A stretch of DNA of 64,000 bases from Saccharum officinarum (lineage: Eukaryota > Streptophyta > Magnoliopsida > Poales > Poaceae). Numbering within the stretch: position 1 is the first letter of the stretch; every line of letters starts with the position of its first letter. The stretch covers positions 97,630,932 through 97,694,931 of the forward strand of contig CM036168.1 of NCBI GenBank assembly GCA_020631735.1. Reading direction: 5' to 3'. Shown one piece after another: positions 11,922 through 22,300 of the stretch. A program made the translations under genes and the position numbers. A model generated the notes under the pieces. It searched no databases and was not told where the DNA came from. It was given only the letters and a program-made list of their open reading frames with translations.

Positions 11922-12104
11922 AGAAGACAAATAGCGTAGCCTAATAGAATTCTATAAGTATCGGCTAGCTTCTTGCTGTAGGGGTCATGAAAAAACCTTG
12001 TAACAAACTTATTCTCTACTAAGAACTCATCTGTTCCTCACCTATTGCTGTTCTTCCTGCCTTACTACTGATTCCTCCGCTTCCCAGCCCCTCTGCTGTT
12101 AACA
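11750..12104 (+). repeat. 3' LTR of the Reina-like element
   Basis: It starts TGTCAGCGACTC and ends GCTGTTAACA, followed by the second GCCAG duplication. The pol reading frame runs through its first 172 bases to a stop at 11919-11921. Confidence 0.93.
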
Positions 12105-12109
12105 GCCAG

Positions 12110-12861
12110 CTTCAATTGGCTATTTGATTTCATACGGTCACTGACTTGGCATCTTTGGTTGCTTGATTGCACTGCAATAAATTAAAATTGTGATGGAGTA
12201 GCTTTTGGTTGGATGCGCATGGATTGGGTACATTTGTGGGGGGAGCCTATACACCTTGCTCAAGTCCAGTCTGCGTCTCCATTACATTGCTGAAATTAAA
12301 TTCAGACTATTGTTTCTCAAGTTGCTGTGGGGAGAGATCGAGAAGCAGGGGAAGAAGAGGATAGCAGTGCAACCACACGACCCAGCGCATAGAGATTCCG
12401 CTGGACACTTTGCGCGCCGCCGAGCTACAATGATCCGCAACAGGTCCCAGATCCTCGGCTCTCCATCCATCTCTGCTTCTTCACCTAATCACTTTGTCTA
12501 TCTGATGGGGGAAAATCAACGTTTCCTTTGCTTGCTGCATGGAATTAGATCATAAGATGAACATCCACCGCGGCTGTGACCCCCTCTACGCCGCTGTTGT
12601 GGTTCCTGTTCGGGGACGCCCTTTGCTCCATGCTGCGTTTTCTTACCGATGGATGCGTGCGGCGGCCCCGCGGCCAGCGAGCGAGGGATTCCTGCGGTGC
12701 GGCGATGGTTATTCTGAGACGAGCCGTGCTGGATGTTCGGAGGAGCCGTGTGTCGACTCGTCACCCGAAGAAGCCTCCTCAACGCGATCGTTGATTTGAG
12801 AACGACGCCACGCGTCGGCCATCCACGATAGGAGACTGTATAGTTGTTCATGCAGTCCGAG
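12110..12861. repeat. Repeat region, second arm of the inverted repeat
   Basis: Positions 12768-12832 are the reverse complement of 6116-6180. The rest is moderately GC-rich with several short overlapping frames and no recognisable domain. No gene is called. Confidence 0.45.
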
Positions 12862-13735
12862 GCATGATGGCCCGACACAAAGCACACTATTTTGGCCCGA
12901 TCCGAGCACGGCATGGCCCGATGGTTAGCGGGCCAGGGCTGGCCCGGGCCCAGTGGAGCAGGCCGTGCCTGGGCCGCACCCTAGGCACGTGGGCGGGCAC
13001 GGCACGACCCGTATTTTATGCAAGGCCCGACAAAAGGCCCGGTAATGTATACCAAACTAAGCCAAACCTAATAACGCCATCTCCCCAATCCCCATCTCAG
13101 TTTCACCCGCTGCCACTAGGCCTCTACACGTGAGTGCGTTCTCACTCGCGTGTCGCGTCTCTCGCCTCATCTCCTCCCCCTTCCCCTCCCTGACTCTTCT
13201 GTCCTCTCCGTTTCACCTTGCTCGACGCGCGGGAGTAAAGGCCGCCTGTCGACGGCCGCTCTCCATCCTCGAGCGATGCAGCCCGGGCACCTGGCCCGAG
13301 CTCCACCAGCTAGTGGGGTGCATCGCCCCGGGAAGCCTCTGCTTTCTCCGCTCGCCGGCGAGGTGTGCCACCACGAGCTCCTCTCCTCCACTCGGGAGCG
13401 CGCGCGGCGTGCTCGAGCTCCGCTCCACCGGCCAACGACGCCTCTTCATGGCCTACCGAATCCCCCTCCTCCGCCTTCTCTTTTCGTCGGATCTGGTGTC
13501 AGCGGAGCGCCGCCACCAACCTCCCATCTCTCTCTGTTCTCTAGCTCTTTGGTGGGGCCACGGGCTAGCATGACCCATAATTTTTGCCGTGCTTAGCGGG
13601 CCGGCATGGCACGAAAAACAGCCCACAGTGTCGTGCTTGGGCCGAAGGCCAGGCACGTGGCCCGGCGAGGCACGACCCGGGAGGCACGATGGGTTGTGCC
13701 TGGCTCGGGCCCGGGCCATCTATGGGAGACTGCAG
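12862..13735. repeat. GC-rich element with GGCCCG-rich inverted ends
   Basis: Both ends (about 12862-13040 and 13590-13735) are built from short GGCCCG, GGCACG and CGGGCC words and are roughly inverted relative to each other. The middle (13090-13560) is C/T-rich then GC-rich and could be a captured promoter or first-exon fragment. No frame shows a known domain. It is probably a non-autonomous DNA transposon; exact ends and superfamily are not determined. Confidence 0.4.
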
Positions 13736-13756
13736 CGGACGGGCCTGTTTGCATGG

Positions 13757-14170
13757 AAGTTTTTTCCGCACACGCTCCTGCCCCCACGTGCCTACAGTGA
13801 TGAGAAGGCACCTGGAAGGCCCAAACCCTCGTCACCCTCCCACGATGTCATAGGGCATGATTGGTTGCAGAAGAAGGCTTCATCTAGGATGGTCGGGCTA
13901 TGCAGGACCAAAGGAGCTAGGTTGAGCTCGTACAGGTGGTCGTGTTTGGTTGCTTTGATGTTGGTCTGGTACGAAACGAGATCGTGTTTGGTTGCATGTA
14001 TGGATCAAAGTTCTGGGTGTTTGACACATGGGTCCCTACATCCTGCATGAATCAAGTCGTCCTGTATGGAGAGGGAAGATCGATTTCTTTTGATGCAAAG
14101 CCTGCATCATGGCGGCCTCAAATGCATGGTCGCATGCATCGATTTGGTTCAGCTCATGGACCAAACAAAG
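13757..14170. repeat. Repeat related in inverted orientation to 16195-16570, with MITE-like part
   Basis: Segment 13757-13850 matches 16195-16280 in reverse complement. Segment 13852-13925 (GATTGGTTGCAGAAGAAGG onward) matches 16505-16570 in reverse complement. The later part ends TCATGGACCAAACAAAG, which pairs with GGGCATGATTGGTTGCA as MITE-like terminal repeats. The segment order differs between the two copies. Confidence 0.5.
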
Positions 14171-14173
14171 TGT

Positions 14174-16127
14174 GTAAGGTCCAAATGGCTAGAGGGGGGA
14201 TGAATAGCCTATTTAAAAACTCTACAAGATTCACTAATCAACAATTGTTAGTATAAAAAATGGCGAAGCTTTTCTAGCACTAGCACAAAGTAAACTATGC
14301 AAGCCGCCTACACAATTCTAGTAAACAATAAGGATATGATCTTTAGTTCACACAAACAACGCTAAGTCTCTAAACTAATTACTCCTAAGTGATAAGCTAT
14401 TCTACTCAAGCTAAACAAGGCAAAGAACAATAAGTAAAGGAGTGAGCTTGAATAGATATACCAACATTGATGATAAGAGATATATGCTATGTACCAATCA
14501 ATCAACGTGATCACATACATAAATGAAATCCTCGGCAATAAGATGACACAAGATTTTTTATCGAGGTTCATTTGCTTCCTAGCAAGCTACTCCTCGTTGT
14601 GGCGACGCACCCACTTGATGGATCACGAGCTAATCAACTATTAAGAGTTGAACCCTCAGCGGGTGCCGCACATCCACTCACAAGATGGGGATCCTCCAAG
14701 CCATGAGCTCCACTAGAGTAGCTAATTCGCGAACTCCCACGGGGAAGGCTTAAGAACCCCTCATAATCACTTGGTGAGGCTCGAAACAATCTCCAATCAC
14801 GAGCTCAACACCACCGCTGTTCCAAGCCGTCTAGGGTGTCGAGAAACACCCAAGAGTAACAAGTAATCCGCAGCAAACTCAAGAATCAAGTGCTACTAGA
14901 TGCAACTCTCAATGCAATGCACTTGAATCTCACTCAATCTCTCTAGAGTATGCAACTAAGCAAGGAGATGAGTGGAGGGGAAGTTCTCTAGCTCAAAGTA
15001 TATCTCAAATGTTCAAAGAGTCAAAGAGAGCTGCCAAAACCTGGCCACCATCTATTTATAGCGAAGGGGTAAGCAACTGGTCGTTACAAAACAACGCGGT
15101 GAAAAACGTGATGACCGGACGCACCGGTCAGGGTGACCGGACGCGTCCGGTCACTACAGGACAAACAACAGCAGTGTGCGTCAGAGAGAGCTGTTGTCGT
15201 GACCAGACGCGCTGCACCGTTTGACCGGACGCGCTGCACCCAGCGTCCGATCGAAGTCCAGAGAGCTCCTCGCGCGATCGGACGCGTCCAGTCGCACGTG
15301 ACCGGACGCGTCACGGTGTCCGATCGGCACTGAGACGCGCGCTGCCCACTGGGTGCGTGACCAGACGCTCCAGTTCCGCGAGGGACCGAACGCACCGGTC
15401 CGCGACCTTCACGCGTGCGTCTCTACCTGCGGTTTGAACTGATCGGACGCGTAGGTCCACCTTGGACCGCGTCCGGTCTAGCGTCCGGTTGGAGTTTTTC
15501 AGAGATAAACACTCCGGACTTTCGCCACCTTTTCTCGCCTCTGGTGCAATGGAAAATAGGCATTTTATTTCCTCAAAAACGCCTAAATCCCGCGCTCGCA
15601 AGCTCGGTAGGAGGGAGAGAGGACCCCAAACCCCTCTCTACCGCTCAAACTCCACCGCCTTTGCAAATGTGCTAACACCACCAAGTGTACACCATCATGT
15701 GCATGTGTGTTAGCATTTTCACAATCATTTTTCAAGGCGTTATGTTAGCCCTCTACTAGATCCTAATGCATATGCTCAAGATGATGACCTAGTAGCACTT
15801 GATTCACGAGCTAACCGTGATTGCCCCCCTTGATAGTCAACTATCAATACTAAACCTGGTCAATCACTTCTCTACTCATCTTAGACCGGCAAAAGCAAAT
15901 CCTACGATTATACCTTTTCCTTAATCACTTTGTTCCATGTCTATCTCTGCATGCTTGATCACCTTGATCATCATTTTATGTGCATCTCCACCTCTTGTGA
16001 TCTTGTGGCCATCACTTCATGCCACATGCTCCTTCATTACGTGTGTTGCTTATGCCTAACTCAAACCACTTAACATATGGCATTAGCAACTTGGTGTCAT
16101 TAATTACCAAAATCAAACTTGGGCTTT
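14174..16127. mobile_element. 1.95-kb non-coding inserted element flanked by CAAAGTGT
   Basis: An 8-bp direct repeat CAAAGTGT flanks the block (14166-14173 and 16128-16135). The ends GTAAGGTCCAAATGG and AACTTGGGCTTT are weakly inverted. There is no coding frame with a recognisable domain. It contains an irregular palindromic repeat array at 15105-15480. It sits inside another repeat (13757-14170 and 16136-16570). The 8-bp duplication hints at hAT but the terminal repeat is poor, so the class is uncertain. Confidence 0.5.
15105..15480. repeat. Irregular array of the palindrome ACCGGACGCGTCCGGT
   Basis: About ten degenerate copies of GACCGGACGCGTCCGGTC or half-sites (GACCGGACGC, GATCGGACGCG, GCGTCCGGTC) lie at irregular 25-50 base spacing. 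The palindromic core holds CpG sites and an ACGCGT box. No ORF spans it. Confidence 0.7.
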
Positions 16128-16194
16128 CAAAGTGTTGGAACGAAACCACCCAGCTAAATCGTGCGAGGACCGCCTACCAATCAACCCCATAGAC

Positions 16195-16570
16195 ATCGTG
16201 GGAGGGTGACGAGGGTTTAGGCCTTCCGGGCGCCTTCTCATCGAGGCGGGCATGTGGGGGCAGGAGCGCGCGGAAAAAACATATTGACATGTCATAGATG
16301 AGGGAGAGGGCCACGGGCGCGACCTGCGGCGCAGGGCGCGACGAGGACGGTGTTGTAGGAGATGGCATCGCGAACGCCCAGGAGCGCAGTTAGGAGGGAC
16401 CGGCCCTTTGGGACGGGCGCCACGCAGAGGCGGCTGCTGAGGAGCGCTGCGGCGACTGTGCGCCCCGGTGCAGGAGCACGGTGACGAATGGCACGGCGAG
16501 GGAGCTCCTTTGGTCCTGCATAGCCCGACCATCCCGGATGAAGCCTTCTTCTGCAACCAATCACGCCCTA
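16195..16570 (-). pseudogene. GC-rich repeat carrying a PPR gene fragment (copy 2)
   Basis: The minus-strand frame runs ALLSSRLCVAPVPKGRSLLT, then RDAISYNTVLVAPCAAGRA, which fits a PPR helix pair. Segment 16281-16502 is the homologue of 5443-5680. Flanking segments match 13757-13925 inverted. It has no start and no downstream repeats, so it is treated as a captured fragment. Confidence 0.45.
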
Positions 16571-16635
16571 TGTGACACTACGTTGTCTACCGACTGCCGC
16601 ACGACAAGCTAGGCTTGCCTTGCAACAGTGTTTTA

Positions 16636-16865
16636 GGCCTCGTTTGGATCTACGGATCAATTTTAGCAGCTAAAGATCCAAACGGGGGCAACTAAACTCT
16701 AGATGGAGGTTAAAATGTACACAATCTTCCAGTTCAGCTACAATATGTTAAAGACGACATTGCCCCTCTTTTTTCCGTGTAGGGCTTAACAATAGTAAGG
16801 TTAGCATGGTAAATAAATACCACTTAACTAGTAAAAATTTAGCTAGGTTGAATCTAAACGGGGCC
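16636..16865. mobile_element. MITE with GGCC(T/C)CGTTT termini
   Basis: The 230-bp element has ends GGCCTCGTTTGGATCTA and GAATCTAAACGGGGCC, inverted repeats of a common grass MITE group. The interior is AT-rich and non-coding. The target duplication is not clear. Confidence 0.7.
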
Positions 16866-17437
16866 ATAATTTGTAGATGTCTGAGTGTTGTAAGCTTAAC
16901 ATTAGCGTCACTAGACGCTAGGAATTGTTGAACGAGTTTACTTGCTGTCGTGTATTGCTCATGGAAATAATTCGGATTTCTTCTATGAGTACTGTGCTGG
17001 CGATGCACCTTTGATATGAATCTAGGCATGTTTTTAATGGCATGCACTTTTATTTGAATGTTTTAGCATTTACACTGAATGCTGCACTTTAGTTGACTGT
17101 AGAATAGTAGTAGTCATCCACTCTTATCAATTTATTAGCATGTAGTAGTAGATGACTAATGAGTAGTGTTAGCAAGGTACGTACAGCACAGAAAATCTTC
17201 CTAAATAAATTTTTTTCGAAAGATCCGCTAAATAATTTTATTTGGCGGCTTCAATCGTCGAAACTGTGAAGTATAGCACATTTTGTTGGACTAATGTACT
17301 ACATTGGCTCTTCTGTATATATATATGTCAAGAGACCGAATATTTTGTTTATAATACCGTCACGAGGAGTGCTGTGTTTACAGCTTTCAAAAGTTAGGTC
17401 TATTTCTGCTTAATGAAAAACGTATCATGGGTACAAG
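16866..17437. other. Intergenic stretch, nothing recognised
   Basis: AT-rich sequence with no coding frame or repeat structure that I could identify. Confidence 0.5.
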
Positions 17438-17728
17438 CAGTGGCGGAGCTAGAAATTATGGAGGGGGTCGAAGAGTTTGAACCATAAAATAACTAAGTAT
17501 AGCTTATTTATTTGGATTTTTGCACCGTGGATAGGCTCATCCAAATATAACAAATTTGTGTGATTTTGTTGTTTCAGAAGTCATCAAAAAAATATATGAC
17601 AAAACTTTTATTATATCTTTCTAATATAGATTATTAAATTATATATTACATAAAAAAAAGTTTGTTGTGATGTGGTGGGGGTGGGGGGGGGCATGGCCCC
17701 TGCCAGCACCCCCTTGGCTCCGCCAGTA
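17438..17728. mobile_element. hAT-type MITE, 291 bp, with perfect 8-bp TSD
   Basis: The ends are CAGTGGCGGAGC and GCTCCGCCAGTA. GGTACAAG is duplicated at 17430-17437 and 17729-17736. The interior includes a G-rich run just before the 3' end. Same family as 161-978 and 27190-27872. Confidence 0.8.
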
Positions 17729-17736
17729 GGTACAAG

Positions 17737-18217
17737 GTGCTCAAGGACATAACAGCAACAAGATCATACTTCCCTCTCAAATAGTATCTCGGACTCTTGC
17801 TATATGTGGCCATGTGGGAAGGCCGGTTATAACCATGTTTTCCTAGGAAGATTGGTAGTACGTCATTACAAAGCGTTGCTTGGGAGCAACAAGCAACATC
17901 TGAAGCTGGGGGAGCTGAGCCTACAGGACAACGGAGGCAGTGTCATGTTGTGAATAGTGGTGTAGGTGTCGAGTGGCTCACTGGACAGCGTCTGTAAGCA
18001 TGACTGCATGAGCAAGTGCTTTTATATGCCGGGTGTGAGTTTGTAAGAGACTAAGTCAATTTTATTGCTGAGAACTCGTGTTAGAGAAGAACACCATCTT
18101 CCTCCTCAAGCTGTGCCTCTCTCAGTTCTCTCGTGTGTGTACAGTGTACTCATGTCATGACGGTTTGCTGGCGGCCACGAGACATATCACCATTGTTTAA
18201 ACCGAGTAAAAATGCAG
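17737..18217. other. Intergenic stretch, nothing recognised
   Basis: No supported gene, RNA or repeat. Confidence 0.5.
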
Positions 18218-18480
18218 CATACTCCCCGTCCCAGAATAGACGACGTTATGGAATACGTGTTAGTCAAACTTTCTCAATTTTAACTAAATTTGTAGAAAAT
18301 GTGTTCAACATTTATATCTTCAAACAAATTTATTATGATAGTATATTCAATGATCTATCTAATAATATTAATTATGTATTATAAATATTATTATTCTTTT
18401 ATATATAATTGATCAAAGTTAAAAAAAAGTTGATTTCTCGGAAAGCGATAATAACTTCTATTTTGAGACAGAGAGAGTAC
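18218..18480. mobile_element. Mariner/Stowaway-like MITE
   Basis: It begins with the TACTCCCCGTCCCAGAATAG type of terminus and ends near TTTTGAGACAGAGAGAGTA, an inverted counterpart. The interior is AT-rich with the usual TTGATCAAAGTTAAAAAAAG region. It is non-coding. Confidence 0.65.
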
Positions 18481-18550
18481 AGACAGATGAGGATCATCTG
18501 AACTAGCTGCAACCAAAGTGACATCTGCGAGTAATCAGAACCAATGTACT

Positions 18551-18790
18551 ACCTCCGTTCCTAAAGAAATGCATTCTAACAAAGTGTCATGTTTTAGTAC
18601 CTTAAATTTAACCAATTATAAATAAAAATATCAATACTTATGATAACAAATAAATATTATTAAATTAATTATGAAATGTATTTTTTCATAATAAATTATT
18701 TGAAGCCATAAATGGAAATACTATTCACTAAAAATTTGGTCAAACATGAACCATTTTATGTGACACGCAATCTATAGTTACATTCTTTTT
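18551..18790. mobile_element. Mariner/Stowaway-like MITE, degenerate
   Basis: It opens with CTACCTCCGTTCCTAAAG and closes with a weak inverse of this. The AT-rich middle has TTTGGTCAAACATGAA, typical of the group. The 3' terminus is diverged. Confidence 0.5.
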
Positions 18791-18984
18791 AGGTTAAATA
18801 CTTTAATAGCTATAATAACCAAAATGATAAACTGGTGGCACACTGGCACCTGAAAATGCGTACCTCGTCAAATAGCATATGTAGAACTAGGTAGGGCGGC
18901 GCGCTTCGCCGTGCCCGTAGTGATAGCACATATAACTGTGTGCATGTTTGGGCTTTTATAGAAACGGCAATGCATTCAGTAGCG

Positions 18985-20000
18985 TGATATAGATTGCAAG
19001 GTTCACACGGATTTAAAATAGGATTGCATCAGGGGTCAGCTTTGAGCCCTTATTTATTTGCTTTGGTGATGGATGAGGTCACAAGGGACATACAAGGTGA
19101 TATCCCTTGGTGTATGCTCTTTGCTGATGATGTGGTGCTAGTTGACGACAGTAGGGCGGGAGTTAATAGGAAGTTAGAACTATGGAGGCACACGTTAGAG
19201 TCGAAAGGGTTCAGACTTAGTAGGACTAAGACCGAGTATATGAGGTGCGATTTCAGCGCGACTAGGCACGAGGAGGGAGACGTTAGCCTCGATGGGCAAG
19301 TGGTGGCCAAGAAGGATACTTTTCGGTATTTAGGGTCGATGCTACAAAAGGATGGAGACATTGATGAAGATGTTAGGCATAGAATTTCAGCCGGCTGGTT
19401 GAAATGGCGTCAAGCTTCTGGCGTTCTCTGTGACAAAAGGGTGCCTCAGAAGCTAAAAGGTAAGTTCTATAGGACGGCGATTCGTCCGGCGATGTTATAT
19501 GGTGCTGAGTGTTGGCCTACAAAAAGGCGACATGTCCAGCAATTGAGTGTAGCGGAGATGCGTATGTTGCGTTGGTGTTGTGGGCACACAAGGAGGGATA
19601 TAGTACGGAACGACGATATTCGGGATAGGGTTGGGGTGGCACCAATTGAGGAGAAATTGATTCAACATCGGTTGAGATGGTTTGGACATGTCCAACGGAG
19701 GCCTCCTGAGGCGCCGGTGCGTAGTGGAGTTCTAAAGCGGGCCGATAATGTAAAGAGCGGTAGAGGTCGACCTAAATTAACTTGGGACGAGTCCGTTAAG
19801 AGAGATCTTAAGGAGTGGAATATCCCCAAGGATTTAGCTATGGACAGGAGCGCTTGGAGATTAGCAATCAACGTGCCTGAACCGTGACATCTTTTGTCTT
19901 GTGCCCTTTATGTGTCTCCCTGTTTCTCGTCTCTTTTGGGTTTCATCTCTAGCCTACCTCAACTTGCTTGGGACAAAAGGCTATGTTGTTGTTGTATGTG
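18985..20000 (+). mobile_element. 5'-truncated RTE-clade LINE with intact 3' RT frame and TTG-repeat tail
   Basis: An open frame at 18994-19887 (297 aa) starts inside RT at [20 protein letters not shown] and contains the catalytic box FADDVVLV. It runs through the RT C-terminal region ([38 protein letters not shown]-type end) to a natural stop. The 3' end is TTGTTGTTG-type sequence near 19992, characteristic of RTE elements. Endonuclease and 5' RT are missing through the usual 5' truncation. The frame is intact over nearly 300 codons, suggesting recent insertion, but it cannot be autonomous. Confidence 0.88.
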
Positions 20001-21676
20001 TGCAATAGACTGAACCGCTAGTTACTCAATATACATTAGTTAGGTCAGGCATTGCCACACAAATGTACAGGCTTGTACAGGAAGAGAGCATAGTTGTAAC
20101 ATCATGGTAATCGAGGTTTTGTGTGGCCGCCATGTATGATCATCTCACTTTGACATAGGAAATTTGCATACATATAGAGAAAACTACTAATCTGACATAT
20201 TGGGTGGATTAAAGGAAAACACCAGTCGTTATGTTGTCACCTCGTCTCCTAATTCGAACAGCAAGAATCGAATCATGACTATTTCATGACCTTTGTTCTC
20301 CCTCTGCCATCTTCGTTTTTCAACTGCATATTAAGGTAACCATCAGAAGAGGACTTCGAAACAATCAAACATTTCTTGGAGAACCAAAGTTTGGAATGAG
20401 TTGCTTAAGCTTGTTAGCAATAATTTCAACATAGGTCCACATGTATAGAAAGTAAAAAGCCATCTTATATTGCAGACATGAACTTCAGGTGTTAAAGTTT
20501 GGTGACATTCCCACGGTAATTTAATCCAACACAAACATGATTTATGGAAGAACACACATAAGGGCCTGTAACCTGATTTCAATGAACTGAAATCAAGCTA
20601 CATGTTTTTCAAAAAAAAATCAAGCTACATCAATATGGCTAATTTTTTAACTAAAATAATTTTAAGTGTCACCTGTAGCTATACTAAGATACGAAGTATC
20701 TGTGTGAACCTAACCTATAGATATTCACAGACATCTCAGGGACCATTCCAAAACTAAGGCTCATGTGTAAGGGCTGAACTTCATGTCACCGACAGGCGAC
20801 AGATACAACATACTCAAGCGGAAGTGGGAAACCAACTCCCTTGGCCACCCAATTTCATCAGCACAATCAGCAGTGGCCATTTCTTTTCCAACCAGAGCTG
20901 CATGTTGACAAAGAAATGAGAGCAGGAGGGTAGAGAAATTATGATTGAAGAACAGAAGTAGAGAACACTAAGAAAATAAACCAAATCACCGCTCATGACT
21001 GAGATAATATATGGATACAAATGTTACAACATATTCGATACACAACAAAGATTTTACTCTGGGCGCACTTTATTTTCTATAATCTCTAATTTTCCTTGAT
21101 CCTAAGACATTCATGTCATATTTGTAAAGGGTGGGGGGCAATGAATAATGAATACATTTGCTATATAATTAAAACAGCCAAATCATATAAAAAGTCTATC
21201 TATCTATTATGAGTGGCAAGGTACATTACATTGTGCTTTCTTAAAAGCAGAGTTAATTCTCGTTTTTTTTAAAAAAAAAGAGTGGCAAGGTACATTGGTT
21301 GAGGAAGCTGTGCGATACATAGAACATTTGTAGCTGTATTGCCTACTTGTAGCAATATCTAAAACATAGTTACTGAATCAGGAATTTGATAAGTGAGGAC
21401 ATTATGTTGCACTTAGCTGCTGCTGTGTATTGAAAAGGAAAAGAACATTGTAATATTGGATCATACAATTTTGGCTGTTGTAGGAAAAATCACTATCTTT
21501 TCAAACCAATTGCAGTAATACTATAGCTTAACTAATCTAGGACAATATCTTTAACAGGTACTGGAATAAGGAAACACAAAATTTGATTCGTATTTTTTTT
21601 ACGTGTCGAAGATCTTGAAAGCACAAGTACTAACATCGCTAATCGCTAACTTAGCTTACTACCTTGTACTGTTCAC
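20001..21676. other. Intergenic stretch, nothing recognised
   Basis: AT-rich sequence with short random frames. The element-like string AAGAGTGGCAAGGTACATT near 21280 repeats GAGTGGCAAGGTACATT near 21212, a short direct repeat. No gene is supported. Confidence 0.5.
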
Positions 21677-21923
21677 CTGTTCCAAGGAGCGCGTCGCAGT
21701 ATGGCTTGGCCACTGGCTTTTCCCGTGCTTCAGCAGGGCGAGCGGCAGCAGGCTTGGCCGGAGAGTAGTGGGGATCAACGGGGTCTCAATTTGGAGGCAT
21801 CCTAGCAGGCCTCTCTTGGACCGGAGCCTCGCCGGTAGTCCCGTACGGGCCATGGCCATAGCAAGCGGCTTTTGCTGTGGATGGCGACGGGGATTGCGAG
21901 TCTGAGGAAGACGAAGCCCACAT
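21677..21923 (-). pseudogene. Possible lone first-exon remnant of an unknown gene
   Basis: From a minus-strand ATG at 21923 the frame reads MWASSSSDSQSPSPSTAKAA, later YSPAKPAAARPAEAREKP. It ends at a plausible donor (CAG^GTGAAC, plus 21677/21676). One in-frame TGA interrupts it. Codon third positions are GC-rich, as in grass first exons. I do not recognise the family and find no downstream exon. Confidence 0.25.
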
Positions 21924-21948
21924 AGATTTCTGACGACAAAAAAAAACA

Positions 21949-22204
21949 CTCCCTCCATTCTAAATTATAAGACATTCCAAGAATCTTGTAAAGTCAAAAC
22001 ATCTTAAGTTTGACTAAAATTATAAAAAAATTATAAAAATTTATAAGATGTATACTATGAAAAATATAATTAATGAAAAATTTAATGATACTTAATTAGT
22101 GTTATAAATATTATTATCTTATTATATAAATTTGATCAAACTTGGGATACTTCCCTCTCCAAGATTCTTGCCTTATAATTTGGGATAATTTGGGATGGAG
22201 GGAG
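21949..22204. mobile_element. Stowaway-like MITE, 256 bp
   Basis: The ends CTCCCTCCATTCTAAATTAT and ATTTGGGATGGAGGGAG are inverted repeats, followed by TA. The AT-rich core and TTGATCAAACTT box are typical of mariner-derived grass MITEs. Confidence 0.75.
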
Positions 22205-22211
22205 TAATAAA

Positions 22212-22300
22212 GAAGGTATGGATGATTGGATGAACCGACAGATAGTCAAATGACAGAAAAAAGATAGTAAGGAAGGTATGGATGATTGGATGAACCGATT
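22212..22300. repeat. Two-copy direct repeat, about 60-bp period
   Basis: AAGGTATGGATGATTGGATG is present near 22213 and again near 22275, with similar sequence between. Confidence 0.6.

Larger units (their letters stand above)
6353..12104 (+). mobile_element. Complete Reina-like Ty3/gypsy chromovirus, inactivated
   Basis: The 5.75-kb element has 354/355-bp LTRs, a Met-tRNA-like primer site, gag, a pol region with protease, RT, RNase H, integrase and chromodomain-like tail, and a polypurine tract. It is flanked by a perfect GCCAG duplication (6348-6352 and 12105-12109). The LTRs differ by five substitutions and one 1-nt indel by eye, implying a fairly recent insertion. The coding region nevertheless has five in-frame stops and two frameshifts. 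Short LTRs and the integrase C-terminus place it near the Reina clade; clade is an inference. Confidence 0.93.

Noticed and set aside
13130..13596. Two 147-148 codon frames
   Set aside because: Overlapping frames in GC-rich repeat sequence between inverted ends; low-complexity Ser/Pro/Arg translation.
15105..15480. CRISPR-like array
   Set aside because: Spacing is irregular, repeats are palindromic and degenerate, and the genome is a plant nuclear genome.
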